A DNA stretch of 64,000 bases from Paracoccaceae bacterium (GCA_020832655.1 JAFIEF010000004.1:42296-106295); one strand, 5' to 3'. Shown: positions 11,007 through 22,412, counted from the first letter of the stretch. Numbers and translations: made by a program. The notes: generated by a model from the letters alone, not told the origin.

Positions 11007-11618
11007 ATGCTGACCCTCTATCACAGCCATAACTCGCCCTATGTCCGCAAGGTCATGGTGCTGATCCATGAAGCCGGGCTTTCGGATCGGATCACACTGA
11101 TCACCGGCTCTGGCACGCCGCTTGACCCCGCAACCGCGCCTCTGGCCGAAAACCCCTTGGGCAAGGTGCCGGTACTGACCCGGCCCGATGGCGGCGCGCT
11201 TTATGACAGCCGTGTCATCTGCCGCTATCTTGATACGCTGGCGGGGGACAGCTTCTACCCCGCGGGGGCGCGGCTATGGGATGCGCTGACGCTGGAAGCC
11301 ACGGCGGACGGGATCATGGATGCGGCCCTGCTGATGGTCTATGAAGACCGGCTGCGCCCCGAGGAAAAGCGCCTGCCTGCCTTTGTCGAAGGCCAATGGG
11401 CCAAGATCATGCGCGCGCTTGATACGCTGGAAGCGCGCTGGATGGCCTATCTGGCAGGCCCGCTCTGTATTGGCCAGATAGGCTTGGGCTGCGCGCTGGG
11501 TTATCTGGATCTGCGACTTGGCGCGCGCAACTGGCAAGCCAGCCGTCCGCAGCTTTCGCGCTGGCAGGCAGGGTTCAATCACCGCGACAGCATGACGGCA
11601 ACGCAACCGCCGGGATGA
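11007..11618 (+). CDS. Glutathione S-transferase family protein
   Basis: A 203-residue cytosolic GST-fold protein. The thioredoxin-like domain (residues 1-80) begins MLTLYHSHNSPYVRKVMVLI, with Ser in the usual catalytic/GSH-contact position, and contains NPLGKVPVLTRPDGGALYDSRVIC, the GSH-binding VP-L and E/D-S motifs. The helical domain follows from about 90. This variant often carries detoxification or unknown roles. It follows the small hypothetical gene by 6 bases. The gap to petA (11619-11845) probably carries the petABC promoter; I could not pick -35 and -10 boxes with confidence. Confidence 0.88.
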   Translation: MLTLYHSHNSPYVRKVMVLIHEAGLSDRITLITGSGTPLDPATAPLAENPLGKVPVLTRPDGGALYDSRVICRYLDTLAGDSFYPAGARLWDALTLEATADGIMDAALLMVYEDRLRPEEKRLPAFVEGQWAKIMRALDTLEARWMAYLAGPLCIGQIGLGCALGYLDLRLGARNWQASRPQLSRWQAGFNHRDSMTATQPPG

Positions 11619-11845
11619 TCCCCGCCTGTGCCTGTCCGATGCAACCGGCCATGCTTATCTCCGGGCGGAATCGGCCGCGCGCTGGAAATTTGCGCGAAAA
11701 ACCGACTTGGCTGCGACACCTTTACCCGTTTTCGCGGCTAGACGGGATGGCCAATCCCCGCTAAATACCCGCAATGATGGGCTATGGCGCTGCTGTGGCC
11801 CGTTTGAATTGCAGCCCTCGTACCCATTGAAAAGGGAGAATGCTC

Positions 11846-12409
11846 GTGTCGCATGCTGAAGACAACGAAAGCACCCGCAGGGACTTCATCTATTATGCCA
11901 CGGCCGGTGCAGGCGTTGTGACAGTCGGTGCTGCCGTCTGGCCGCTGGTGAACCAGATGAACCCTTCGGCAGATGTTCAGGCGCTTTCATCTATTTTCGT
12001 CGATGTTGGCGGGCTGGAACCCGGCAGTCAGCTTACGGTCAACTTCCTGGGCAAGCCGGTCTTCATCCGCCGCCGCACCGCCGAAGAGATCGAGGCTGGC
12101 CGCGCCGTGAGTGCTTCCGAACTGTCCATCGACCGTGACTCGCGCAACCCCAACAAGCCGGGCACCGATGCCTCGGATGAAAACCGCACGATGGATGACG
12201 CGGGCGAATGGCTGGTGATGATCGGGGTCTGCACCCATCTGGGCTGCGTGCCGCTGGGCAATGGTGCTGGCGATTTCAATGCCTGGTTCTGCCCCTGCCA
12301 CGGTTCGCATTACGACACCGCCGGACGCATCCGCCGCGGCCCCGCGCCGGAGAACATGCATATCCCGGTCGCGCGCTTCGTCGACGACAACACCATCCAG
12401 CTCGGCTAA
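11846..12409 (+). CDS. petA: Ubiquinol-cytochrome c reductase Rieske iron-sulfur subunit
   Basis: A 187-residue Rieske subunit of the bc1 complex, anchored in the inner membrane with its 2Fe-2S head in the periplasm. The twin-arginine-like start [17 protein letters not shown] carries the anchor. Cluster ligands are visible in CTHLGC (about residues 129-134) and CPCHGSH (about 149-155), with the disulfide cysteines in the same boxes. A GTG start at 11846 (MSHAEDN) is preferred: GGGAG ends 7 bases before it and Rhodobacter homologues start there, whereas the ATG at 11840 is too close to that site. First gene of petABC. Confidence 0.96.
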   Translation: MSHAEDNESTRRDFIYYATAGAGVVTVGAAVWPLVNQMNPSADVQALSSIFVDVGGLEPGSQLTVNFLGKPVFIRRRTAEEIEAGRAVSASELSIDRDSRNPNKPGTDASDENRTMDDAGEWLVMIGVCTHLGCVPLGNGAGDFNAWFCPCHGSHYDTAGRIRRGPAPENMHIPVARFVDDNTIQLG

Positions 12410-12421
12410 GGGAGACGACAT

Positions 12422-13777
12422 ATGTCTGGTATTCCACACGACCATTACGAGCCGAAAACCAATGCCGAGAAGTATTTTCACCGGCGGCTCCCGATCATCG
12501 GGCTGATCTATGACACGATCATGATCCCCACCCCCAAGAACCTGAACTGGATGTGGATCTGGGGCGTGGTGCTGATGTTCTGCCTGATCTTGCAGATCGT
12601 CACCGGCATCGTTCTGGCGATGCATTACACGCCGCATGTCGACATGGCCTTCGCCAGCGTCGAGCATATCATGCGCAACGTCAATGGCGGGCATATGCTG
12701 CGCTATCTGCACCAGAATGGCGCGATGCTGTTCTTCCTTGCCGTTTATATGCACATGTTCCGCGGCATGTATTACGGCAGCTACAAGACCCCGCGCGAAA
12801 TCACCTGGATCATCGGCATGCTGATCTATCTGGCGATGATGGCCACGGCCTTCATGGGCTATGTGCTGCCCTGGGGCCAGATGTCGTTCTGGGGTGCCAC
12901 GGTGATCACCGGCCTGTTCGGTGCCATTCCGGGCATTGGTGATGTGCTGCAAGCCTGGCTTCTGGGCGGGCCTGCGGTGGACAATCCCGCGCTGAACCGC
13001 TTCTTCAGCCTGCACTACCTGCTGCCCTTCGTGATCCTTGGTCTGGTCATCCTGCATGTCTGGGCGTTTCACCACACCGGCAACAACAACCCGACCGGGG
13101 TTGAGGTGCGCCGCGGATCGAAGGAAGAAGTCGAGAAGGACACCCTGCCCTTCTGGCCCTATTTCGTGATCAAGGATCTGTTCGCGCTGGCCGTGATTCT
13201 GGCGCTGTTCTGGGCGCTGGTGGGCTTCATGCCGAACTTCCTGGGCCACACCGACAACTATATCGAGGCCAACCCGCTGGTAACCCCGCCAGAGATCGTG
13301 CCGGAATGGTACTTCCTGCCATTCTACGCGATCCTGCGCGCCTTCACCTCTGATGTGTGGATCGTGATTGCGGTGAACTGGCTGTCCTTCGGCATCATCG
13401 ACGCGACCTTCTTCGGGGTGCTGGCGATGTTCGGGGCGATCTTCGTCTGGGCGCTGCTGCCCTGGCTGGATACGTCTTCGGTGCGTTCGGGCCGGTATCG
13501 ACCGATGTTCAAGATGTTCTTCTGGGTCTTCATCGTGAATTTCTGGGTGCTGACCTGGGCAGGTGCGATGCCGGCTGAAGGTATCTACACCAATATCGCG
13601 CTGATCGGCACGGCCTACTGGTTCGCCTATTTCCTGGTGATCATGCCGCTTCTGGGCGTGCTGGAAAAACCGCTGCCGGAACCGGAAACGATTGAAGAGG
13701 ACTTCAAGGCAAGCCTGAAATCCAAATCGTCGGGCGGCCCGAAAGGCCCGTCGCCTGAATCGATCCCCGCAGAATAA
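12422..13777 (+). CDS. petB: Cytochrome b of the bc1 complex
   Basis: A 451-residue eight-helix membrane protein carrying hemes bL and bH and both quinone sites. Seen: [47 protein letters not shown] near the Qo site, [20 protein letters not shown] with heme histidines, and [15 protein letters not shown] with the Qo PEWY motif. The C-terminal tail ([19 protein letters not shown]) is typical of Rhodobacter-type petB. It follows petA by 12 bases with GGGAGA upstream. It oxidises ubiquinol and passes electrons to the Rieske protein and to heme bH in the Q cycle. Confidence 0.97.
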   Translation: MSGIPHDHYEPKTNAEKYFHRRLPIIGLIYDTIMIPTPKNLNWMWIWGVVLMFCLILQIVTGIVLAMHYTPHVDMAFASVEHIMRNVNGGHMLRYLHQNGAMLFFLAVYMHMFRGMYYGSYKTPREITWIIGMLIYLAMMATAFMGYVLPWGQMSFWGATVITGLFGAIPGIGDVLQAWLLGGPAVDNPALNRFFSLHYLLPFVILGLVILHVWAFHHTGNNNPTGVEVRRGSKEEVEKDTLPFWPYFVIKDLFALAVILALFWALVGFMPNFLGHTDNYIEANPLVTPPEIVPEWYFLPFYAILRAFTSDVWIVIAVNWLSFGIIDATFFGVLAMFGAIFVWALLPWLDTSSVRSGRYRPMFKMFFWVFIVNFWVLTWAGAMPAEGIYTNIALIGTAYWFAYFLVIMPLLGVLEKPLPEPETIEEDFKASLKSKSSGGPKGPSPESIPAE

Positions 13778-13801
13778 CGGCAACCCGAAAGGATATCTCT
13801 C

Positions 13802-14599
13802 ATGAAACTCAGGAACCTTGCCGTTGCTGCCCTGTCTGCTCTGGTGCTGGCCCTGCCAGCCACCACGGCCGAGGCGTCGAAAGTGAAAGGCGAAGTCACC
13901 AATTTCGACTTCTCCTTTCAGGGGCTGACCGGCACATATGACCGCAACCAGCTTCAGCGCGGGCTGCAGGTCTTTCATGAAGCCTGTGCAAGCTGCCACG
14001 GGCTGCAATATGTCGCCTTCCGCACCCTGTCGGACCCCAACGGCCCGGAACTGCCCGAAGACCAGATGCGCGCCTTTGCGGCGATGTATGAAGTCTGGGA
14101 TCCGGAATTGCGCGACTGGCGCATCGCCGAAGGCCCGGACCATTTCCCCGAATCGCAATTCGAGGGGGCGCCTGACCTTAGCCTGATGACCAAGGCACGC
14201 GCGGGCTTTTCCGGCCCCTACGGGCTGGGCATCAACCAGCTGATGAAAGGGATTGGCGGGCCGGAATATGTGGCCTCTTTCCTGCTGGGCTATACTGGCG
14301 AGGAAGATTTCCAGGCCGGGACCATGTTCTACTACAACAAAGCCTATGGCGACTGGGTGTCGATGAACCCGGTGCTGTTTGACGACATGGTGGAATATGC
14401 CGATGGCACGCCCGCAACCGAAGAGCAGATGGCGCTGGATGTCGCGGCCTTCCTGACCTGGACTGCTGAACCCAAAATGGTCGAACGCAAACATGCCGGT
14501 TTCGTCGGCGTGATCTTCCTGTCGGTTCTGGCCGCGCTGCTCTATCTGACCAACAAGCAGCTTTGGGCACCGATCAAGAAAGCCGCCAAGAAAGACTGA
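13802..14599 (+). CDS. petC: Cytochrome c1 of the bc1 complex
   Basis: A 265-residue periplasmic c-type cytochrome anchored by a C-terminal helix. A Sec signal peptide (residues 1-22, LVLALPATTAEA) is followed by the heme site CASCH at 62-66. Family blocks include GLQYVAFRTL, PDLSLMTKAR and the C-terminal membrane anchor HAGFVGVIFLSVLAALLYL. It accepts electrons from the Rieske centre and passes them to soluble or membrane-bound cytochrome c; a membrane-anchored cytochrome c is encoded at 30090. Last gene of petABC, ending at a strong terminator. Confidence 0.96.
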   Translation: MKLRNLAVAALSALVLALPATTAEASKVKGEVTNFDFSFQGLTGTYDRNQLQRGLQVFHEACASCHGLQYVAFRTLSDPNGPELPEDQMRAFAAMYEVWDPELRDWRIAEGPDHFPESQFEGAPDLSLMTKARAGFSGPYGLGINQLMKGIGGPEYVASFLLGYTGEEDFQAGTMFYYNKAYGDWVSMNPVLFDDMVEYADGTPATEEQMALDVAAFLTWTAEPKMVERKHAGFVGVIFLSVLAALLYLTNKQLWAPIKKAAKKD

Positions 14600-14623
14600 C
14601 CAACCCAACCCGGATCTGGCTTC

Positions 14624-14657
14624 AAGCGCGCCTTTCGGGGCGCGCTTTTTGCTTTTC
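14624..14657 (+). terminator. Rho-independent terminator of petABC
   Basis: AAGCGCGCC (14624-14632) pairs perfectly with GGCGCGCTT (14639-14647), followed by TTTGCTTTT. Stem, short loop and T-rich tail 25 bases after the petC stop make this a standard intrinsic terminator. Confidence 0.9.
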
Positions 14658-14711
14658 AAGCCACTGCGTTGGGGATAGGTCTGGCGTTGTTAACCTGTGA
14701 AGGATTTCCTC

Positions 14712-15575
14712 ATGTCCGACAATCTGCGCGGGGCCATTCTGATGGCGCTGGCGATGGCCGGTTTCGCGCTGGAAGACATGTTCATCAAGCTGCTGGCCGA
14801 TGCGCTGCCGGTGGGTCAGGTGCTGTGGATGCTGGGGCTGGGCGGCGCGCTGGTTTTTGGCGCAATGGCCAAGGCACGCGGCGAGATGGTTCTTTCCCCT
14901 GCCCTGCTGTCGCGGACATTATTGCTGCGCAATCTTGCCGAACTGGTCGGCACGGTGGGCTTCGTGCTGGGTTTCGTGCTGGGCAGTCTGGCAATGGCCT
15001 CGGCCATTCTTCAGGCGACCCCGCTTGTGGTGACATTGGGTGCCGTGCTGTTTCTGGGCGAAACCGTGCGCTGGCGACGCTGGAGCGCGATTGCAGTGGG
15101 CTTCTTCGGCGTGATGCTGATCGTGCGCCCCGGCATGGCCGGGTTCGAACCTGCGTCGCTCTTTGCGGTGATCGGGGTGCTGGGGCTGGCCGGGCGCGAT
15201 CTGGCAACGCGGGTGGTGCCGCGTAATGTCAGCAGCTTCCAGATATCGGCATGGGCCTTTGCAATGATGGTCCCCGCCGGGATCGGGCTGATGCTGGTGA
15301 TGGACGATCATCTGACCATGCCGGACCCGCGCGGCGTGCTGCTGTTGTCGGCAGCGCTGCTGGTGGGGGTGCTGGCCTATTACGCGGTGGTCGGTGCGAT
15401 GCGGGTGGGCGAGCTGTCCTTTGTCACCCCGTTTCGCTACACGCGGATGCTGTTTGCGCTGGTGGTTGCGGTTCTGGTCTTTGGCGAGCGCCCCGACGCG
15501 CTGACCCTGATCGGCGCGTCAATCGTCATTGCAGCCGGGCTGTTTACCTTGTGGCGCGAAACGAAAGCAGCCTAG
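14712..15575 (+). CDS. DMT/EamA-family membrane transporter
   Basis: A 287-residue protein with ten likely membrane helices, in two EamA repeats (residues 8-135 and 145-285). LMALAMAGFALEDMFIKLLA starts repeat one, and LVVTLGAVLFLGETVRWRRW and LVVAVLVFGERPDALTLIGA are the paired LGE/FGE segments typical of drug/metabolite exporters. Substrate cannot be told. The ATG at 14712 is chosen because AAGGAT precedes it; an in-frame GTG at 14697 lies before that site. It stands between the petC terminator and eno. Confidence 0.88.
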   Translation: MSDNLRGAILMALAMAGFALEDMFIKLLADALPVGQVLWMLGLGGALVFGAMAKARGEMVLSPALLSRTLLLRNLAELVGTVGFVLGFVLGSLAMASAILQATPLVVTLGAVLFLGETVRWRRWSAIAVGFFGVMLIVRPGMAGFEPASLFAVIGVLGLAGRDLATRVVPRNVSSFQISAWAFAMMVPAGIGLMLVMDDHLTMPDPRGVLLLSAALLVGVLAYYAVVGAMRVGELSFVTPFRYTRMLFALVVAVLVFGERPDALTLIGASIVIAAGLFTLWRETKAA

Positions 15576-15600
15576 AAAATGTCTGGCGACAGGGCTATAG

Positions 15601-16917
<1,317 letters not shown>

Positions 16918-17448
16918 CAGATCGCCCCGCGCGCGCCGTACCCTGTGACCCAGCGCTGCCCCCGGCACCCTGCCGCGCGCCTTGATTTTGCGCGCTGCAC
17001 GGCTTTTGGCGGGGGCTGTAAAAATCGGCATTGTCTTTTCCCTGCATTCGCCCTTATGGTGAACATGTAAAGATGTGCCCTGACAAAGCGGGCCATCCGA
17101 GCGAATTTCGCTGCATCAGGTGAATGGCGCGCCGTTCTGGCCCCCTCTTCCCTTTTGCGGATGGATCGGCCGACAGGCCTATTGCCCGTTCCGGCACCTT
17201 GCCCTGCGGGCCTAGACAGCACTGGTCGCAAGCCGCGACCATATGGGAAACATGATGACAGGGTCTGATTTGCGACCACCATGCCAGCACCAAAGCCCGC
17301 GCCTTGCGCGCGCGGTGCGGCAGGGCAACGCCAAAGACCCGTCAGCACACAAGACAAGCCGCGCAACCGCCCGGATGACTGATTTCTGGCCCCGCCTTCA
17401 TGGGCGGGCAGAGGCCGGTCGCACAGCCGTTGCGCGCGATGGACTTCA
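16918..17448. other. 531-base gap between eno and rne, probably rne promoter and long 5' UTR
   Basis: No open frame on either strand resembles a protein. RNase E genes in proteobacteria often have long structured leaders used for self-regulation, and this gap upstream of rne fits that. I saw no clear intrinsic terminator for eno and no tRNA. The assignment as leader is inference from position. Confidence 0.4.
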
Positions 17449-20319
17449 ATGGGACATAAGATGCTTATCGATGCCACCCACGCGGAAGAAACCCGCGTCG
17501 TGGTGGTTGACGGAAACAAGGTCGAGGAATTCGATTTCGAGGCCATCAATCGCAGGCAGCTAGCCGGCAATATCTATCTGGCCAAGGTAACACGGGTCGA
17601 GCCATCGCTACAGGCGGCCTTTGTCGATTACGGCGGCAACCGCCACGGCTTTCTGGCCTTCAACGCAATTCACCCCGATTACTACCAGATCCCCGCAGCC
17701 GACCGCGAGGCGCTGCTGGAAGAAGAGCGCGTGCTGGCGCGCGAGCAGGATGACGAAGAGCGCACAGACAGCGCCCCCAAAGCTGCAAAGTCTGGCCGCA
17801 AGCCGCGCCGGTCGTCGAACCGGCGCAAACAGGCCAGCAAGGCCGAAAGCATCGACAGCGCCGACAGCGTCACCACCCGCGAAATCTCGGGGATGGATAT
17901 TCTGGACGCCAACCAGGACCAGCCAGCGGATGACGATACGCTGATTGCCGAAGGCTTCGGGGCCGGGGCCGCCCTTGCCGGCGATGCTGTCACCGCGCCT
18001 CAGGCCGATGCCGTGGCAGAACCAGCGGGGCATGACAGCGCCGAAGACGATCAGCCCGCTGCCGGGCAGCGCGCCGACACCGACAGCGCGACCGGGGATT
18101 CTGCCGCTGCAACTGACGCGAAACCCGCGACAGCGACCGACACTGCCGACGATGCCCCCGAAGCCGAGGGCGAACCCTATAGCGCCGCCGACCATGCCTC
18201 TGAAAATGATGACCGGATCGAATCGGTTTCTGACGGGGGTGATCCGGGCGAGGAGGTGCGCGTGCGCCGCAAACCCCGCCCCCGGCGCTACAAGATTCAG
18301 GAAGTCATTCGCGTGCGCCAGATCATGCTGGTGCAGGTGGTCAAGGAAGAGCGCGGCAACAAGGGCGCGGCGCTGACAACCTATCTGTCGCTGGCCGGGC
18401 GCTATTGCGTGCTGATGCCCAACACGGCACGCGGCGGCGGGATCAGCCGCAAGATCACCAATGCCGCTGATCGCCAGAAGCTGAAGGCCATCGCCAATGA
18501 CATCAGCGTGCCCGAAGGGGCGGGGCTGATCATCCGCACGGCAGGCGCGAACCGCACCAAGGCTGAAATCAAGCGCGATTACGAATATCTGTTCCGCCTG
18601 TGGGAGCAGATTCGCGATCTGACGCTGAAATCCATCGCCCCGACGCCGATCTATGAAGAAGGCAATCTGATCAAACGCTCGATCCGCGACCTTTACAGCC
18701 GCGATATCGATGAAGTGCTGGTCGAGGGCGAAGCAGGCTACCGCGTGGCCAAGGACTTCATGAAGATGATCATGCCGTCCCACGCCAAGAACGTGAAGCT
18801 TTACAACGACCCGATGCCGCTTTTCGCGCGCTATCAGGTGGAAAGCTATCTGGCGGCCATGTTCAACCCCACCGTGCAACTGCCCTCGGGTGGCTATATC
18901 GTGATCGGGATTACCGAAGCCTTGGTCGCGATCGACATCAATTCGGGCCGCGCCACCCGCGAAGGCTCGATCGAGGAAACCGCGCTCAAGACCAATCTTG
19001 AAGCGGCAGAGGAAATCGCGCGCCAGCTGCGCCTGCGCGATCTGGCCGGGCTGATTGTCATCGACTTCATCGACATGGAAGAACGGCGCAACAATGCCGC
19101 AGTCGAGAAGATGCTGAAGGACAAGCTGAAATCCGACCGCGCGCGGATTCAGGTGGGCCGCATTTCCGGCTTCGGCCTGCTGGAAATGAGTCGCCAGCGC
19201 CTGCGCCCCGGCATGCTGGAAGCCACCACCCAGCCCTGTCCACATTGCCACGGCACCGGGCTGATCCGGTCTGATGACAGTCTGGGTCTGACCATTCTGC
19301 GCCAGATCGAGGAAGAAGGCACGCGCCGCAAATCCCGCGAGGTTCTGGTGCGCGCACCCGCCGGAGTGGTGAATTTCCTGTTCAACTTCAAGCGCGAACA
19401 TATCGCCCAGATCGAGGCGCGCTATGGCATGGCGGTCCGGCTGGAAGCTGACCCGCTGATGGTCAGCCCGGATTTCACGCTGGAAAAATTCAAGACCGCC
19501 ACGCGGATCTCGCCCATGACCACGGCCGAAGTGGTATCGTTCGATACCAGCCAGATGCCCGAACCACCCGATGAGCCGGTTGCCGATGCAATCGAGGACA
19601 CGCCCGATGCCACCAGCCCCGAACCCGGCGACGAGCAGCCGCGCAAGAAGCGTCGGCGCCGCTCGCGCAAGCCACGGGGCAAGAAATCGGCAGAGGGCCA
19701 GCCAGAGGCGCAAGCGCAGGACGAAACCGAGGACAACCCGGCACAAGCCGCCGAACAGGCAGAGCAGGCAGAACAGGACAGCGACGCAGGCACGACCGAC
19801 ACGGCCAGCCCCGAAAGCGCCGCGCCCGAAAGCGACGAAAAGCCGAAACCCGCCAGAAAGCCGCGCAGTCGGCGCAAGGCGCCGGCCAAGTCACAAAAGC
19901 CTGACACAGAAACCCCACAGCCGGACGCGGCCACCGCGACCGACGGGGCCGAGCCAACGGCAGAGGCGTCGGACGCAACCCCGGTCAACGCCGCACAGCC
20001 GGATGCGATCAAAGCCGTGGACCCTGCCCCGGCCCCCGCTGACGCCCCGGCACCGGCACCTGAACCAGAGGACGCCGCGCCCGTCAGCCTGGCCGTGCCG
20101 GACACAGCAGATGCGCCGAATGTCACGCAAGCCAAAGCGCCTATGCAACCGGCAGAGCCAGCAGCCGATCCGGCATCCGAGCCGGGCACGGATAGCGCTG
20201 CCAGGGCGCTTCAGGCGGTGGAGCCCGTTGGCACCGCCGAACCCGAGCAGCAACCGGAGCAGCCGGAACCCGAAGCCAAAGCCCCGCCCAAGCGGCGCGG
20301 CTGGTGGGCTGCGAAATAG
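17449..20319 (+). CDS. rne: Ribonuclease E
   Basis: A 956-residue endoribonuclease, core of the RNA degradosome. It starts MGHKMLIDATHAEETRVVVV. The S1 RNA-binding domain begins at residue 40 (YLAKVTRVEPSLQAAFVDYG) but is interrupted by a roughly 180-residue acidic, Ala/Asp-rich insert (about 98-275) before it resumes at YKIQEVIRVRQIMLVQVVKE. The catalytic aspartates lie in LVAIDINSGR and LIVIDFIDMEE, and the zinc-link cysteines in CPHCHGTG. The C-terminal third (from about 700) is disordered and charged, with Arg-rich patches (RKKRRRRSRKPRGKK) for RNA binding and a terminal RRGWWAAK microdomain. The insert is a known alphaproteobacterial trait, though long here. Confidence 0.96.
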   Translation: MGHKMLIDATHAEETRVVVVDGNKVEEFDFEAINRRQLAGNIYLAKVTRVEPSLQAAFVDYGGNRHGFLAFNAIHPDYYQIPAADREALLEEERVLAREQDDEERTDSAPKAAKSGRKPRRSSNRRKQASKAESIDSADSVTTREISGMDILDANQDQPADDDTLIAEGFGAGAALAGDAVTAPQADAVAEPAGHDSAEDDQPAAGQRADTDSATGDSAAATDAKPATATDTADDAPEAEGEPYSAADHASENDDRIESVSDGGDPGEEVRVRRKPRPRRYKIQEVIRVRQIMLVQVVKEERGNKGAALTTYLSLAGRYCVLMPNTARGGGISRKITNAADRQKLKAIANDISVPEGAGLIIRTAGANRTKAEIKRDYEYLFRLWEQIRDLTLKSIAPTPIYEEGNLIKRSIRDLYSRDIDEVLVEGEAGYRVAKDFMKMIMPSHAKNVKLYNDPMPLFARYQVESYLAAMFNPTVQLPSGGYIVIGITEALVAIDINSGRATREGSIEETALKTNLEAAEEIARQLRLRDLAGLIVIDFIDMEERRNNAAVEKMLKDKLKSDRARIQVGRISGFGLLEMSRQRLRPGMLEATTQPCPHCHGTGLIRSDDSLGLTILRQIEEEGTRRKSREVLVRAPAGVVNFLFNFKREHIAQIEARYGMAVRLEADPLMVSPDFTLEKFKTATRISPMTTAEVVSFDTSQMPEPPDEPVADAIEDTPDATSPEPGDEQPRKKRRRRSRKPRGKKSAEGQPEAQAQDETEDNPAQAAEQAEQAEQDSDAGTTDTASPESAAPESDEKPKPARKPRSRRKAPAKSQKPDTETPQPDAATATDGAEPTAEASDATPVNAAQPDAIKAVDPAPAPADAPAPAPEPEDAAPVSLAVPDTADAPNVTQAKAPMQPAEPAADPASEPGTDSAARALQAVEPVGTAEPEQQPEQPEPEAKAPPKRRGWWAAK

Positions 20320-20329
20320 CGCGCATGAT

Positions 20330-20361
20330 GGCAGGGCAGCATAGTTCATGCCTGCCCTGCC
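20330..20361 (+). terminator. Hairpin after rne
   Basis: GGCAGGGCA (20330-20338) pairs perfectly with TGCCCTGCC (20353-20361), ten bases after the rne stop. No T-run follows, so an intrinsic terminator is only possible; it may instead be a 3' protective structure. Confidence 0.45.
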
Positions 20362-20479
20362 CGCGACGCCATCCGCGACATCCTGACGCAACGCACAGGA
20401 TTGTGACGCCGCGCGGCGTGACCTTCGCGCCGCTGGCGCATATCAGCATTCAGGCCAGCTGGAAATTCGGGGCGCGACG

Positions 20480-21232
20480 ATGTTTGGGATAGATGTCTTT
20501 GATGCAGCCCTTCTGCCCGCGCTGATGATCGCGCTGGGGGCTGGCGTTCTGTCCTTCCTGTCACCCTGCGTGCTGCCCATCGTGCCGCCCTATCTGGCCT
20601 ATATGGGCGGGATCAGCATGCAGGAAATGACCGAGAGCGGGCGCGCGCAGCGCCGCGCCATCCTGCCTGCGCTGTTCTTCGTGATGGGGCTGTCGACGGT
20701 CTTTTTGCTGCTGGGCTTCACAGCCTCGACGATGGGTCATCTGTTTTTGCGCAATGCCGAACTGTTCGGGCAGATTGCAGGCGTGGTGGTGATCATCTTC
20801 GCGGTGCATTTTCTGGGCATTCTGCGCATCCCCTTCCTGATGCGCGAAGCCCGCATCGATGCGGGTGACCGGGGTGGTTCAGCCTTCGGGGCGTATATAT
20901 TGGGGTTGGCCTTCGCCTTTGGCTGGACGCCCTGCATCGGGCCGGTGCTGGGGGCGATTCTGTCGCTGTCGGCGACGGAAACCACTGTCGCGCGCGGCAC
21001 GGCCATGCTGGGCGTCTATGCGCTGGGGCTGGGGCTGCCCTTCTTGCTGGCGGCGATATTCGTGCAGCGCTCGATGTCGCTGATGACCCGGCTGAAGCGG
21101 CATATGGCGCTGATCGAGAAGATCATGGGGCTGTTGCTGCTGGCGGTGGGCATCGCGCTGATCACCGGGGCGTTTTCGGCATTTTCCTGGTGGCTCCTGG
21201 AAACCTTCCCGGCAATGTCACGCCTGGGCTGA
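20480..21232 (+). CDS. ccdA: Cytochrome c biogenesis protein CcdA
   Basis: A 250-residue inner-membrane thiol-disulfide carrier with six or so helices. It passes electrons from cytoplasmic thioredoxin to periplasmic partners so that apocytochrome c cysteines stay reduced for heme attachment. The redox cysteines are visible in symmetric repeats: FLSPCVLPIVPPYLAYMGG (near residue 31) and GWTPCIGPVLGAILSLS (near 153). Length and layout match the short bacterial CcdA rather than full DsbD. The genes for c-type cytochromes in this window (petC, 30090) would need this function. Confidence 0.93.
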   Translation: MFGIDVFDAALLPALMIALGAGVLSFLSPCVLPIVPPYLAYMGGISMQEMTESGRAQRRAILPALFFVMGLSTVFLLLGFTASTMGHLFLRNAELFGQIAGVVVIIFAVHFLGILRIPFLMREARIDAGDRGGSAFGAYILGLAFAFGWTPCIGPVLGAILSLSATETTVARGTAMLGVYALGLGLPFLLAAIFVQRSMSLMTRLKRHMALIEKIMGLLLLAVGIALITGAFSAFSWWLLETFPAMSRLG

Positions 21233-21241
21233 CCCCCCAGC

Positions 21242-21673
21242 CTAACGCAAACCGATTTCCGCCAGCGCGGCATCCAGTTCCGGCGGCAGGCTGTCATCGC
21301 CTGCGCGCTTTTGCGGCAGATCGGCGGGCGCATCGTCAGCGGCCAGATAGCGCCAGCCCTGAAACGGGCGGCGCGGGGCTGCAACGGTGCGGATGATCTG
21401 CGGCTTCAGCACAATCGCGCAACGCTGGATGCCATCTGCCCCCTCGACCGGGTCCAGCCGCACTATGCGCTGACGCGCCAGCACGCTGCCCTTGAACACC
21501 CAGTAAAGCGACCCGCCCTGCACCAGATCATCGCCGCGTTTGGGCCACATGCGGGTAACATGGCGCGGCAGCCCGTCCGGCCCCTTGGCGCGCGGTGTTG
21601 CCTGCCAGTTTTCCAGATCGGCGATATCGCTGGCCCCGACACACAGCTTGATCAGGTGAATTCTGGCCCCCAT
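21242..21673 (-). CDS. DUF1489 family protein
   Basis: A 143-residue soluble protein starting MGARIHLIKLCVGASDI. The blocks HVTRMWPKR, GGSLYWVFKG and LARQRIVRLDPV are diagnostic of DUF1489, a family of unknown function widespread in alphaproteobacteria. The ATG at 21671-21673 is chosen with AAAGGGG upstream; a TTG three codons earlier is possible but less likely. It is convergent with ccdA (10-base gap) and divergent from the DUF3576 lipoprotein gene. Confidence 0.87.
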   Translation of the reverse strand: MGARIHLIKLCVGASDIADLENWQATPRAKGPDGLPRHVTRMWPKRGDDLVQGGSLYWVFKGSVLARQRIVRLDPVEGADGIQRCAIVLKPQIIRTVAAPRRPFQGWRYLAADDAPADLPQKRAGDDSLPPELDAALAEIGLR

Positions 21674-21852
21674 CGCACGCAACCCCTTTCCTGCTGCCCA
21701 GAGGCCTAATCAATAGCGCCCGACCCCGCAAGGGCAACTGCGCTCGCCCGGCCACGCCGCGCGGCAGCAGATAGGATTGCATCCCGTCATCGCCCTTGTT
21801 CCACCGCCCTGAAACCGCTACAGATACGCAAGATCGGACAGGGGACACTGCG

Positions 21853-22362
21853 ATGGGATTCAAAAGCGTATTACGCGGCACAGCAGTTCTGACACTTGCG
21901 CTGGCCGTCTCGGGCTGCGGCGGCGGATTCGGGAACATGTTTCAGGGGGGCGAACGCTCGCGCGCGACGGCGGCGGAAATCCACGAGGAACATCGCCGCG
22001 AGGCTGGTGTGACCCGTCAATCGACTGTGTGGGATCTGTTTTCGGGCGGGCATGACCCGAATGTCACCGTCGAGGTGAACAAATATCTGTGGAACGCCTC
22101 GCTTGAAATTCTGGACTTCCTGCCGGTGCAATCGGTCGATCCGTTTTCGGGTGTCATCGTCACGGGCTTCGGCACGCCCCCCGGCGGGGGCCGCGCCTAT
22201 CGCGCAGCCGTGCTGATCAATGACCCTGCGCTGGATGCGCGCTCGCTCAATGTCGCGCTGATGACGCAGGGCGGCCCTGCCAGCCGCGAAACCATCCGCG
22301 CGGTGGAAGATGCCATCCTGACCCGCGCCCGCCAGCTGCGCATCCGCGACCGCGGGCTCTAG
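21853..22362 (+). CDS. DUF3576 lipoprotein
   Basis: A 169-residue predicted lipoprotein. The signal peptide [22 protein letters not shown] ends in a lipobox (VSGC), so the mature protein would be lipidated at Cys and, having no membrane-retention aspartate, probably outer-membrane. The folded part includes [29 protein letters not shown] and [15 protein letters not shown], characteristic of DUF3576, whose function is not known. The ATG at 21853 is preferred to an upstream one at 21796 because it directly begins the signal peptide. It is followed by a strong terminator. Confidence 0.87.
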   Translation: MGFKSVLRGTAVLTLALAVSGCGGGFGNMFQGGERSRATAAEIHEEHRREAGVTRQSTVWDLFSGGHDPNVTVEVNKYLWNASLEILDFLPVQSVDPFSGVIVTGFGTPPGGGRAYRAAVLINDPALDARSLNVALMTQGGPASRETIRAVEDAILTRARQLRIRDRGL

Positions 22363-22412
22363 GGCGCAGACCCCCAACCCAATCTGGACCTTGCGCGCGC
22401 ACAGCGCTAAAG

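Noticed and set aside
11987..14659. An 890-codon open frame antisense to petABC
   Set aside because: It is His/Gln/Asp-rich nonsense without family motifs; GC-rich third positions of petABC keep the opposite frame open.
16918..17570. A 226-codon minus-strand frame between eno and rne
   Set aside because: It overlaps both flanking genes, has no motifs, and its composition is not protein-like.
17608..19746. A 712-codon open frame antisense to rne
   Set aside because: No recognisable domain, and it lies wholly within rne, whose catalytic motifs are clear.
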